This document shows, piece after piece, positions 1 through 6,590 of a stretch of DNA of 6,590 bases. The notes beneath the pieces were generated by a model, which was not told the DNA's origin, searched no databases, and saw nothing but the letters and a program-made list of their open reading frames with translations. The translations under genes were made by a program, and so were the position numbers. Position 1 is the first letter of the stretch, and each line of letters starts with the position of its first letter. This stretch comes from Actinomycetes bacterium (GTDB taxonomy: Bacteria; Actinomycetota; Actinomycetes; Actinomycetales; Cellulomonadaceae), in NCBI GenBank assembly GCA_023390875.1, contig JAEWCA010000343.1:1-6590 (forward strand), in the 5' to 3' direction.

Positions 1-1875
1 GGGGCCCGCGGCCCCTCCCTGCCTCCCGCCCGCGCGAACCGGGTCGGCCGCGAGCTCATGCAGGACCGCCCGATCGTCGGTCTGCGGGCGAGCGAGGTGA
101 CCGACTCCGGCCTGGAGGACGTCCGCACGATGCTGAGAGCGGTGCAGGAGACCGGGCAGTCGCTGCACCGCTCCGCGCTGCGGGTCGGCATCGACGCGGA
201 CGCGGCGAGCGACCCGGACGGCGGGCCGACCGAGCGGTGGCTCGACGTCACGATGTCGCCGTGGCGGGACGCGGACGGCCGCCAGGTCGGCGTGCTGTCG
301 TCCGGGTTCGACGTGACCGAGCACGTGCTCGCCACCGCGCACGCGGCAGAGGGCGCGGCCGAGGCGCACGAGCGGTACGCCCGCGCGCGGCAGGTCGTGG
401 TGCGCCTGCAGGGTGCGCTGCTGCCCACGACGGTGCCGCTGCTCCCCCGCGTCGACGTCGCCGCCGCGTACCTGGTCGCGGGCCTCGAGCAGGCCGCCGG
501 GGGCGACTGGTTCGACGCGGCCACGGTGCCCGACGGGCGGCTCGCACTCACCGTCGGCGACGTCGTCGGGCACGGCGTCGAGGCGTCCGCGGTCATGGCG
601 CAGCTCCGGGCGGTGCTGTCGGCGCGGCTGTTCGAGGGCGCCGGGATCCTCACGTCGATCCACGCGGTCGAGGCGTACGCCGAGCGCGTGTCCGGGGCGT
701 TCGCGGCGACGGTCTGCGTCGCGCTGCTCGACCCGTCGACCGGCGACCTCGAGTACGTGACGCGCGGGCACCCCGCACCGCTCGTCGTCGGCGGCGCCTC
801 CGCGCGGTTGCTGCCCGCCACGAGCGACGGCCCGCTGGGCGCCCCGGGGCCCGGACGGGTCGGCCGGGACCGGCTGGACCCCGGCGAGGCGGTGCTGCTG
901 TTCACGGACGGGCTCGTCGAGAAGCACGACCGACCCGTGCTCGACGGTGTCGCCGCGCTGCAGCTGGCGGCCGTCGACGCGTTCGACGGGCCGGCCTCCG
1001 GTCCCGCCTCGACCGCCGTCCGGATCTCGCAGCTCGTGCCGCACGACCTCGTGGACGGCGGCGCGACCGACGACGTGACGCTGCTGGTGGCCGTCCGCCG
1101 CCCGCCGCCCCCGGAGCTCCACCTGACCGTCCCCGCGGAGCCCACGAGACTGGCGCAGCTCCGGTACGCGATCGACCAGTGGTGCACGGACCTCGGCATC
1201 GGACAGCTCGACCGCAACCACCTGGTGCTCGGCACGAGCGAGATCGCCGCGAACGCCGTCGAGCACGCCTACCGCGACCGGGAGCCGGGCGAGGCGCCGG
1301 GGCCGGTGATGCTGGATGCGCGCATCGACGACGACGCCGTCATCCGCGTCGTCGTGACGGACCACGGCCGGTGGCGCGACCCCGACCCCGGGCCCGGCGA
1401 GCGCGGCCGCGGCTTCAGCATGCTCGCCACCGCCGGACTGCAGCTCACGGTCCGCCCCGGGCCGACGGGCACGGTCGTGACCCTCGAGTGCCCCGCCCGG
1501 CGGCTCGCGACCGTCGACGAGGCGGGCCCGCCGCGCGAGGCCGCCGTGGCCGGGACGGGTCCCGTCCGGCTCGCGCTCGACGAGGAACGCGCCCGGCTGG
1601 CGGTCTCCGGTGCCGTCGACCACCTGGCTGCGGCGACACGGCTCGACGCGGAGGTCCGGCGGCTGGCCCGCAACGGGTTCGTGCCCGTCGAGCTGGATCT
1701 CGGGGGCGTCGGGTACCTCGGCAGCGCCGGCGTCCGGGTGCTGCACACGCTCGCGGCCGAGTTCACCGAGCTCGCGATCGTCGCGCCGCCCGGGTCGCCG
1801 GCCGCGCAGACGCTCAGCCTCGCAGGGACGCCGCACGTCGTCCGGGCGGAGCCGGCCGGCGTCCCGCACGCGTGA
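1..1875 (+). CDS. PAS-SpoIIE phosphatase-RsbW-like kinase-STAS fusion regulator (5' partial)
   Basis: A one-protein partner-switching regulator, likely cytosolic, acting on an anti-sigma/anti-anti-sigma circuit. Residues are counted from the ATG at 58. A PAS C-terminal half spans about 1-95. A SpoIIE/RsbU-type PP2C phosphatase spans about 110-350, with metal-site aspartates in GGDWFD (D150), DVVGHG (D168), FTDGL (D284) and TDDVT (D338/D339). An RsbW-like HATPase spans about 354-482, with N-box E395/N399, G1 at DHG 435-437 and a Gly-rich G2 at 449-452. A STAS (RsbV-like) domain spans about 503-598, with candidate phospho-acceptor S556 in YLGSAG. The order matches M. tuberculosis Rv1364c. All catalytic landmarks are present, so the enzyme looks intact. 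The frame stays open to base 1 and upstream codons still read as PAS (ANRVGREL), so the true start lies outside the window and ATG 58 is probably internal. The first 30 or so bases may be poor contig-end sequence. No sigma factor gene is adjacent. Confidence 0.9.
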   Translation, partial: GARGPSLPPARANRVGRELMQDRPIVGLRASEVTDSGLEDVRTMLRAVQETGQSLHRSALRVGIDADAASDPDGGPTERWLDVTMSPWRDADGRQVGVLSSGFDVTEHVLATAHAAEGAAEAHERYARARQVVVRLQGALLPTTVPLLPRVDVAAAYLVAGLEQAAGGDWFDAATVPDGRLALTVGDVVGHGVEASAVMAQLRAVLSARLFEGAGILTSIHAVEAYAERVSGAFAATVCVALLDPSTGDLEYVTRGHPAPLVVGGASARLLPATSDGPLGAPGPGRVGRDRLDPGEAVLLFTDGLVEKHDRPVLDGVAALQLAAVDAFDGPASGPASTAVRISQLVPHDLVDGGATDDVTLLVAVRRPPPPELHLTVPAEPTRLAQLRYAIDQWCTDLGIGQLDRNHLVLGTSEIAANAVEHAYRDREPGEAPGPVMLDARIDDDAVIRVVVTDHGRWRDPDPGPGERGRGFSMLATAGLQLTVRPGPTGTVVTLECPARRLATVDEAGPPREAAVAGTGPVRLALDEERARLAVSGAVDHLAAATRLDAEVRRLARNGFVPVELDLGGVGYLGSAGVRVLHTLAAEFTELAIVAPPGSPAAQTLSLAGTPHVVRAEPAGVPHA

Positions 1876-1983
1876 CGCGCGCGGCCCGGTGCTCGGATGC
1901 GCCGGCCCGGCGACGGACGCAGCATGGTGGTCGGACGGCGAAGCAGGCGCCGCGGCCGTGGGACGACCTGGAGGAGGCTCGCC
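1876..1983. other. Intergenic gap between the stress regulator and the Rho_N gene
   Basis: No strong terminator hairpin and no TANNNT -10 element is visible. The octamer CGGCCCGG occurs twice as a direct repeat (1882-1889 and 1903-1910). The only clear signal is the ribosome binding site at its 3' end. The downstream gene may be read through from the regulator or use an unrecognised promoter. Confidence 0.4.
1973..1977 (+). promoter_or_regulatory. Ribosome binding site fixing a GTG start at 1984
   Basis: GGAGG lies 6 bases before GTG 1984. This decides the start: an in-frame ATG at 1897 would add 29 Arg-rich residues that look like translated intergenic DNA. Confidence 0.8.
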
Positions 1984-2253
1984 GTGCCCGGACGAGACCC
2001 TGGACCGAGCGTGAAGGACAAGGAGCTGTACGAGGAGCTCCGCGACGAGGGGAACAGCAAGGAGAAGTCGGCCCGGATCGCGAACGCGGCGGCGGCCCGC
2101 GGACGCTCCGCGGTCGGGGCCAAGGGCGGCCGGTCCGGCTCCTACGACGACTGGACCGTCGCCGACCTGCGCAAGCGCGCGTCGCAGATCGGCATCGAGG
2201 GACGGTCGTCGATGAACAAGAGCGAGCTCGTCGACGCGCTGAGGTCGCACTGA
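1984..2253 (+). CDS. Small basic protein with C-terminal Rho_N (SAP-like) domain
   Basis: 89 residues from the GTG start. The N-terminal part (9-50) is basic and charged ([20 protein letters not shown], then [21 protein letters not shown]), a conserved lysine/arginine/glycine-rich segment. The C-terminal part (about 53-89) fits the Rho termination factor N-terminal fold: [15 protein letters not shown] followed by [13 protein letters not shown], the usual (L)xxxAxxxGIxGxSxMxKxELIxAL pattern. The Rho_N/SAP fold binds nucleic acid, so a small DNA- or RNA-binding protein is likely. It is far too short to be Rho itself and has no ATPase domain. I recognise the overall type from actinobacterial small 'Rho N-terminal domain' proteins (probably the DUF7218 group), whose role is not established to my knowledge. 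It stands 108 bases behind the stress regulator and 26 bases before the next gene, with which it may be cotranscribed. Confidence 0.85.
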   Translation: MPGRDPGPSVKDKELYEELRDEGNSKEKSARIANAAAARGRSAVGAKGGRSGSYDDWTVADLRKRASQIGIEGRSSMNKSELVDALRSH

Positions 2254-2279
2254 GCGAGGGCGGCGACTACGGTCCGCGC

Positions 2280-2624
2280 ATGGACGTCGACCGGCTCGGA
2301 CGCACCCGTGAGGTGCCCGTCGGCGGCGGTCACGTGTGCGTGCGGGTCCTCGGCTTCACCGAGACGACCCTGCCCGACGACGCGCCGCGGCACGCCGTCC
2401 GGTTCCCCGTGGTCCTGTCCCGTGTCGACCGCGGTCTCGTCCAGGTGACGAGCGGCTCCGTGGTGCTCGGCTACCTGTCCCCCGCGTGGTCGCAGACCGT
2501 CGACTTCGACCTGTGGGAGTGCGAGCAGCTGGGCGCCGCCGCCGTCGCCCGTGGCGTGCTGTCCGGGCCGCCGGGCGAGCGCGACCTGCACGTGATGCTC
2601 GCGTGGCGGCGCCCGCGCCGGTGA
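2280..2624 (+). CDS. Hypothetical protein, 114 residues
   Basis: I do not recognise this protein. The ATG at 2280 is 26 bases after the Rho_N gene stop. GAGGG at 2256-2260 is too far away to be a good ribosome binding site, so translation may be coupled to the upstream gene. The only earlier in-frame candidate is a CTG at 2250. The protein has no signal peptide or membrane segment and looks mixed alpha/beta: a strand-rich N-terminal half (VCVRVLGF 19-26, FPVVLSRV 42-49, GLVQV 52-56), then VVLGYLSPAW (61-70), a helix-like stretch QLGAAAVARGVL (83-94), and a closing strand RDLHVMLAW (101-109). The second half loosely recalls HIRAN-type folds (a 'GYL..A' turn, a helix, then a GxL strand), but the usual NPxDxNA motif is absent, so this is only a guess. 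Its amino-acid composition looks protein-like, unlike the Arg/Ala-only shadow frames. Confidence 0.65.
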   Translation: MDVDRLGRTREVPVGGGHVCVRVLGFTETTLPDDAPRHAVRFPVVLSRVDRGLVQVTSGSVVLGYLSPAWSQTVDFDLWECEQLGAAAVARGVLSGPPGERDLHVMLAWRRPRR

Positions 2625-2634
2625 CCTCGTCCTT

Positions 2635-2656
2635 CGGGAGGGGGTGCGCCCTCCCG
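2635..2656 (+). terminator. GC-rich hairpin, possible terminator
   Basis: CGGGAGGG (2635-2642) pairs perfectly with CCCTCCCG (2649-2656), giving an 8-bp stem around a 6-base loop. It starts 11 bases after the hypothetical gene's stop. No T-run follows, which is common for candidate terminators in high-GC actinobacteria but weakens the call. Confidence 0.5.
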
Positions 2657-2670
2657 CGGCACGGTGCGCG

Positions 2671-2684
2671 CCGGTCGCGACCGG
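2671..2684. promoter_or_regulatory. 14-bp perfect palindrome, candidate operator
   Basis: CCGGTCGCGACCGG is self-complementary over all 14 bases and ends 38 bases before the reductase ATG. A weak -10-like TCTGAT (2688-2693) lies just downstream, so a repressor bound here would overlap a promoter. No recognised regulator consensus matches, and GC-rich DNA makes such palindromes more likely by chance. Confidence 0.3.
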
Positions 2685-2722
2685 GTGTCTGATCGGTCCA
2701 CCGACGCACCGAGGGAGGACCC

Positions 2723-3187
2723 ATGAGCTTCGACACCCCGAACGGCACCCGCGGAGCTTTCCAGCCCCGCAGCTCAGGCCCGGTGGGACGCCTGATGACC
2801 CGGATGATGGTCAGCCGGACCCGCCGCAAGCGCGGCGACCTCATGGGTGGGCTGCTGGTCCTCACGACGATCGGCGCGCGCAGCGGCGCCGAACGCAGCA
2901 CCCCCGTCCGCGGGTTCGCCCGCCCCGACGGCAGCTGGCTGATCGTCGCGTCCGCGAACGGCGGTGCCCGGAACCCCGCCTGGTACCACAACCTCGCCGC
3001 CCACCCCGACGAGGTGCGGGTCGAGGCGGGCGGCCGCGTCGTCCCCGTGACGGCCCGGCAGCTCCACGGCGCCGCCCGCGACGAGGCGTGGGACGCCGTC
3101 ACGACGGAGGCGGACAGGTTCGCGGCGTACCAGACGAAGACGGACCGCGAGCTGCCCGTGATCCAGCTGACCCCGCGGGCGTCCTGA
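2723..3187 (+). CDS. F420H2-dependent nitroreductase/quinone reductase, DDN family
   Basis: 154 residues, close to the roughly 150 of mycobacterial Ddn. The family uses reduced deazaflavin F420 to reduce quinones and, incidentally, nitroaromatics, and is cytosolic or membrane-associated. Diagnostic motifs are TTIGARSGAERSTPV (48-62), matching the family's 'TTxGRxSGxxRxTPL', and ANGGARNPAWYHNLAAHP (78-95), the F420-contacting 'GGxxxNPAWYHNLxAxP' segment. VEAGGRVVPVTAR (100-112) forms the following strand pair, and the C-terminal helix ends in the typical RELPVIQL. The N-terminal 37 residues are basic with several Met and Arg, as in membrane-associating Ddn N-termini. GGAGG at 2714-2718 sits 4 bases before the ATG. 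It appears monocistronic: a hairpin lies before it and a 130-base gap after it. It implies that the host makes F420. The physiological substrate cannot be told from sequence. Confidence 0.9.
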   Translation: MSFDTPNGTRGAFQPRSSGPVGRLMTRMMVSRTRRKRGDLMGGLLVLTTIGARSGAERSTPVRGFARPDGSWLIVASANGGARNPAWYHNLAAHPDEVRVEAGGRVVPVTARQLHGAARDEAWDAVTTEADRFAAYQTKTDRELPVIQLTPRAS

Positions 3188-3317
3188 CCCGCGACGTCGC
3201 CCGGGTGCGACCGCGGACCGCCGGTGCCACGCTCGACCTGACCACCGGCTCGGGACGACGGGCCGGACCGGCAGACCGACGCCGACGCCACGCCGCGCCG
3301 ACGGGCAGGGAGCGGAC
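3188..3317 (+). promoter_or_regulatory. Leader region of the gluconate operon with inverted repeats
   Basis: No gene lies here. GCCGGTG (3220-3226) and CACCGGC (3243-3249) form a 7-bp inverted repeat around 16 bases. This could end the reductase transcript or serve as an operator. GCGACGTCGC (3191-3200) and GCCGGACCGGC (3262-3272) are smaller palindromes. No TANNNT -10 element and no known GntR-type operator is visible, so the promoter expected here is unidentified. Confidence 0.35.
3307..3312 (+). promoter_or_regulatory. Ribosome binding site of gntK
   Basis: AGGGAG lies 5 bases before GTG 3318. It supports that start over the in-frame ATG ten codons into the gene, which would cut the first strand of the P-loop fold. 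Confidence 0.7.
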
Positions 3318-3842
3318 GTGGGCGACGTCGAGCACGTGGTGGTGATGGGGGTCGCAGGCTCGGGCAAGACGACCGTCGCCCGCATCCTCGCGGCACGTCT
3401 CGACCGGCCGCTCGGCGAGGCCGACGAGTTCCACCCGCCCGAGAACGTCGCGAAGATGGCCGCGGGCACGCCGCTCGTCGACGAGGACCGCTGGCCGTGG
3501 CTGCGCGCCATCCGGGACTGGCTGACCGCGCACGCCCGCGCCGGCCGCAGCACGGTCGTCACGTGCTCGGCGCTCAAGGTCGCGTACCGCGACGTGCTGC
3601 GGGAGGCCGAGGGACGCGTGCGGTTCGTGCACCTCGCCGCACCCGAGGCGCTCATCGGCGACCGGATGGAGGCCCGGACCGGCCACTTCATGCCGCCCGA
3701 GCTGCTCCCGTCGCAGTACCGCACGCTCGAGCCGCTCACCGACGCGGAGGACGGGTTCGTCGTCGCGGTCGACGTGCCGCCCGACGTGGTCGCGGACCGG
3801 GTCCTCGACGCGCTCGCGCACGACCCGGAGGTGCGGCCGTGA
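3318..3842 (+). CDS. gntK: Gluconokinase
   Basis: Phosphorylates D-gluconate with ATP to 6-phosphogluconate in the cytosol, feeding the pentose phosphate or Entner-Doudoroff pathway. The 174 residues match the GntK/IdnK type (about 175), not the larger FGGY-type kinase. The Walker A motif is GVAGSGKTT (11-19). The substrate-region motif EADEFHPPENVAKMAAG (34-50) continues into the signature PLVDEDRWPWL (52-62). Next come VVTCSALKVAYRDVLR, equivalent to E. coli 'CSALKxxYRDxLR', and the lid-region HFMPPELLPSQYRTLEPL. All family landmarks are present. The start is GTG with a good ribosome binding site. The stop overlaps the gntP start as GTGA, so the two genes are translationally coupled. GntR-family repressors usually control such operons, but none is encoded in the window. 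Confidence 0.95.
   Translation: MGDVEHVVVMGVAGSGKTTVARILAARLDRPLGEADEFHPPENVAKMAAGTPLVDEDRWPWLRAIRDWLTAHARAGRSTVVTCSALKVAYRDVLREAEGRVRFVHLAAPEALIGDRMEARTGHFMPPELLPSQYRTLEPLTDAEDGFVVAVDVPPDVVADRVLDALAHDPEVRP
3827..3831 (+). promoter_or_regulatory. Ribosome binding site of gntP inside gntK
   Basis: GGAGG lies 7 bases before GTG 3839, within the last codons of gntK. It fixes the permease start and rules out the 114 Arg-rich codons that extend this frame upstream into gntK. Confidence 0.75.
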
Positions 3843-5221
3843 TCGCCACCGGGCTCGGGCTGCTCGCCGCCGACAAGCCGGACGTGAGCGAGACCCGGCT
3901 GATCGTCGCCGCCATCATCGGCATCGCCACGATCGTCCTGCTGATCGTCGCGCTCAAGCTGCACCCGTTCCTCGCGCTGACCATCGGGTCCGGCGTGCTG
4001 GCCGTCGCCGCCGGGATCCCCTACCCCGACGCGTTCACGAGCTTCAGCGCCGGGCTCGGCACGACCGTCGCGGGCGTCGGCGTGCTCATCGCGCTCGGCG
4101 CCATCATCGGCAAGCTGCTCATCGACAGCGGCGGCGCCGACCAGATCGTCGACACCATCCTGAACCGGACTCCCGTGCAGCGGCTGCCGTGGGCGATGGC
4201 GCTCATCGCGTTCATCATCGGCATCCCGCTGTTCTTCGAGGTGGGGGTGGTGCTGCTCATCCCCATCGTCATGCTCGTCGCGCACCGGTCGAAGGTGTCG
4301 CTCATCCTCGTCGGTATCCCCGCGCTCGCGGGCCTGTCCGCGCTGCACGGGCTCGTGCCGCCGCACCCCGGGCCGCTCATCGCGATCGACGCGCTGAACG
4401 CGAACCTCGGCCTCACCCTCGGCCTCGGGCTGCTCGTCGCGATCCCGACCGTCGCGATCAGCGGTCCCCTGCTCGCCAAGCCCATGAACCGCTGGGTGCC
4501 GCTGCCGCCGCCGGAGTCGCTGCTCGGCGAGGCGCGTCAGGACGAGGGCGCGCGGCGACCGGCGTTCGCGACCGCGCTCACCGTGGTGCTGCTGCCCGTC
4601 GTGCTCATGCTGGCCCGGACCATCGAAGAGAGCATCGGGTTCGACGACACCCCGGTCGGCACGTTCCTGCTCTTCCTCGGCACGCCGCTCGTCGCGCTGC
4701 TCGTCACGTCGCTCGTCGCGCTCGTCGCGTTCGGCACGGCCCTCGGCCGCACGCGCGACGAGGTCAGCGCGCTCGTCGGGGCGTCGTTCCTGCCCATCGC
4801 GGGCATCCTGCTCATCGTGGGCGCGGGCGGCGGCTTCAAGCAGACGCTCGTCGACTCCGGCATCGGCGACGTCATCGGCAAGAGCCTCGCCGACGCGCCC
4901 ATCTCCCCGCTGCTGGCCGGCTGGCTCGTGGCCGTCCTCATCCGGCTCGCGACCGGGTCGGCGACCGTCGCGACCATCACCGCGGCCGGCCTCGTCGCGC
5001 CGCTCGCCGCCGACCTGTCCGCGACGCACGTCGCGCTGCTCGTGCTCGCCATCGGCGCCGGGTCGGTGTTCTTCAGCCACGTGAACGACGCCGGGTTCTG
5101 GCTGGTCAAGGAGTACTTCGGCATGACCGTCGGGCAGACGTTCAAGACGTGGTCCGTGATGGAGACCGTGCTGTCGGTGACCGCGCTGGTCCTCGTGCTG
5201 CTGCTGGGGCTCGTCGTCTAG
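3839..5221 (+). CDS. gntP: GntP-family gluconate permease
   Basis: 460-residue polytopic inner-membrane transporter of the gluconate:H+ symporter (GntP) family, slightly longer than E. coli GntT (about 440). It is hydrophobic throughout, with many predicted membrane helices. The first is around residues 21-39, followed by KLHPFLALTIGS (40-51). Family motifs appear in order: the GLGTTVAGVGVLIALGAIIG segment, then KLLIDSGGA; GIPLFFEVGVVLLIPIV; ALHGLVPPHPGPL; and near the C-terminus SHVNDAGFWLVKEYFGMTV followed by QTFKTWSVMET, which closely follows E. coli 'FSHVNDPGFWLFKEYF'. The GTG start overlaps the gntK stop by two bases, so both proteins are probably made from one mRNA: the permease imports gluconate and the kinase traps it. 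GntP relatives also carry related sugar acids, so gluconate is inferred from the kinase partner. It is intact, with a TAG stop. Confidence 0.95.
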   Translation: MIATGLGLLAADKPDVSETRLIVAAIIGIATIVLLIVALKLHPFLALTIGSGVLAVAAGIPYPDAFTSFSAGLGTTVAGVGVLIALGAIIGKLLIDSGGADQIVDTILNRTPVQRLPWAMALIAFIIGIPLFFEVGVVLLIPIVMLVAHRSKVSLILVGIPALAGLSALHGLVPPHPGPLIAIDALNANLGLTLGLGLLVAIPTVAISGPLLAKPMNRWVPLPPPESLLGEARQDEGARRPAFATALTVVLLPVVLMLARTIEESIGFDDTPVGTFLLFLGTPLVALLVTSLVALVAFGTALGRTRDEVSALVGASFLPIAGILLIVGAGGGFKQTLVDSGIGDVIGKSLADAPISPLLAGWLVAVLIRLATGSATVATITAAGLVAPLAADLSATHVALLVLAIGAGSVFFSHVNDAGFWLVKEYFGMTVGQTFKTWSVMETVLSVTALVLVLLLGLVV

Positions 5222-5229
5222 CGCTGTCT

Positions 5230-5247
5230 GGGCCGCACCGCGGCGCC
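5230..5247. terminator. Possible bidirectional terminator hairpin
   Basis: In the 48-base gap between convergent gntP and the radical SAM gene, GCCGC (5232-5236) pairs with GCGGC (5240-5244) around a 3-base loop. It is extended by GG (5230-5231) with CC (5246-5247) across one bulged G. There is no T-run on either strand. The position between converging stops is the best support. Confidence 0.4.
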
Positions 5248-5269
5248 CTGCGACCGCCACCGCAACCCG

Positions 5270-6445
<1,176 letters not shown>

Positions 6446-6450
6446 GCGTG

Positions 6451-6457
6451 CCTCCTC
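6451..6457 (-). promoter_or_regulatory. Ribosome binding site of the radical SAM gene
   Basis: Read on the - strand, GAGGAGG ends 5 bases before ATG 6445. It is a near-perfect Shine-Dalgarno and decides the start. Confidence 0.8.
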
Positions 6458-6488
6458 GCCGCGACGCACCCGCGTCGGCGCACTCGCC

Positions 6489-6494
6489 ACGCTA
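6489..6494 (-). promoter_or_regulatory. Candidate -10 element of the radical SAM gene
   Basis: TAGCGT on the - strand fits the actinobacterial TANNNT -10 pattern and predicts a transcript start near 6482, about 37 bases before the ATG. No good -35 is seen at 17-18 bp spacing, as expected for an activator-dependent promoter. Confidence 0.35.
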
Positions 6495-6514
6495 GGGACC
6501 ACGCACGGCGGCAT

Positions 6515-6532
6515 CCCGGACCTAGGTCCCGG
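6515..6532 (-). promoter_or_regulatory. DosR/DevR-like box or other dimer operator
   Basis: GGACCTAGGTCC (6518-6529) is a perfect 12-bp palindrome. With flanks it reads GGGAC-CTAG-GTCCG on the - strand, matching 9 of 10 positions of the GGGAC-N4-GTCCC core of the DosR (DevR) hypoxia/NO-response box. Its centre falls about 41.5 bases upstream of the transcript start predicted from the TANNNT element, a usual position for an activator touching RNA polymerase. The A/T-rich centre typical of mycobacterial DosR boxes is only partly present. Confidence 0.4.
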
Positions 6533-6545
6533 GTGGTGACGTCGA

Positions 6546-6590
6546 GGGGGGGGGGGCGGGGGGGGGGGGCCCCGGGGGCCCCGCCCCCGG
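6546..6590. repeat. G homopolymers and G/C blocks at the right end
   Basis: Eleven G, one C, twelve G, then alternating blocks of C and G to the last base. This has no coding or regulatory look and is unlike the rest of the window. It most likely reflects degraded sequencing or assembly at a contig end, though a real G-rich, hairpin-prone tract cannot be excluded. Confidence 0.7.

Noticed and set aside
1897..1983. N-terminal extension of the Rho_N protein from ATG 1897
   Set aside because: The added residues are Arg-rich and non-protein-like, and a strong ribosome binding site points to GTG 1984.
1269..2123. Open frame on the - strand opposite the stress regulator and part of the Rho_N gene
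   Set aside because: It is Arg/Ser/Pro-rich without motifs and lies opposite clear HATPase and STAS coding sequence.
237..2279. Long open + strand frame overlapping the stress regulator and the Rho_N gene
   Set aside because: It encodes almost only Arg, Ala, Gly and Pro, the signature of an off-frame reading of GC-rich genes. Only its tail from 2280 looks like a protein.
3252..3265. Second possible DosR-like site (GGGAC-N4-GGCCG) before gntK
   Set aside because: The right half has two mismatches in five positions and the match is not palindromic; in DNA this GC-rich it is easily chance.
2774..5260. Very long open frame on the - strand opposite the reductase, gntK and gntP
   Set aside because: It is a low-complexity string rich in Asp, Glu, Arg, Gln and His, exactly antisense to three well-recognised genes. 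This is a codon-bias shadow.
6446..6514. Longer radical SAM start at 6514
   Set aside because: It would place the GAGGAGG site, the -10 candidate and part of the leader inside the coding region, and it has no ribosome binding site of its own.

Overview
The window is uniformly very GC-rich. Its codons strongly favour G/C at the third position, GTG starts are common, and Shine-Dalgarno sites are strong. It encodes a predicted F420H2-dependent reductase and an Rv1364c-like stress regulator. Together these point to an actinobacterium, plausibly a Cellulomonas-type member of the Micrococcales; this placement is inferred from composition and gene families, not from a search. Both ends look like contig ends: the left end starts inside an open gene, and the right end runs into long G homopolymers and G/C blocks.

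Layout on the + strand: (1) the 3' part of a PAS / SpoIIE-type PP2C phosphatase / RsbW-like kinase / STAS fusion, a one-polypeptide partner-switching regulator; (2) a small basic protein with a C-terminal Rho_N (SAP-like) nucleic-acid-binding domain; (3) a 114-residue hypothetical protein; then a GC-rich hairpin. A palindrome precedes (4), a DDN-family F420H2-dependent nitroreductase/quinone reductase. After a 130-base gap come (5) gluconokinase gntK and (6) a GntP-family gluconate permease, translationally coupled through a GTGA overlap. On the - strand, converging on gntP across 48 bases, lies (7) a radical SAM/SPASM protein. Its leader holds a 12-bp palindrome resembling a DosR/DevR box, placed as expected for an activator upstream of a TANNNT -10 element.

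The clearest functional unit is gntK-gntP: the permease imports gluconate and the kinase makes 6-phosphogluconate for the pentose phosphate or Entner-Doudoroff routes. The other genes are separate units with a loose stress/redox flavour (partner switching, F420 reductase, a radical SAM gene with a possible hypoxia box), but nothing here proves they act together. I found no CRISPR array, tRNA, rRNA, transposase or phage gene, and no clearly new multi-gene system. The items most worth checking are the DosR-like site, the unassigned radical SAM enzyme, and the unrecognised 114-residue protein.
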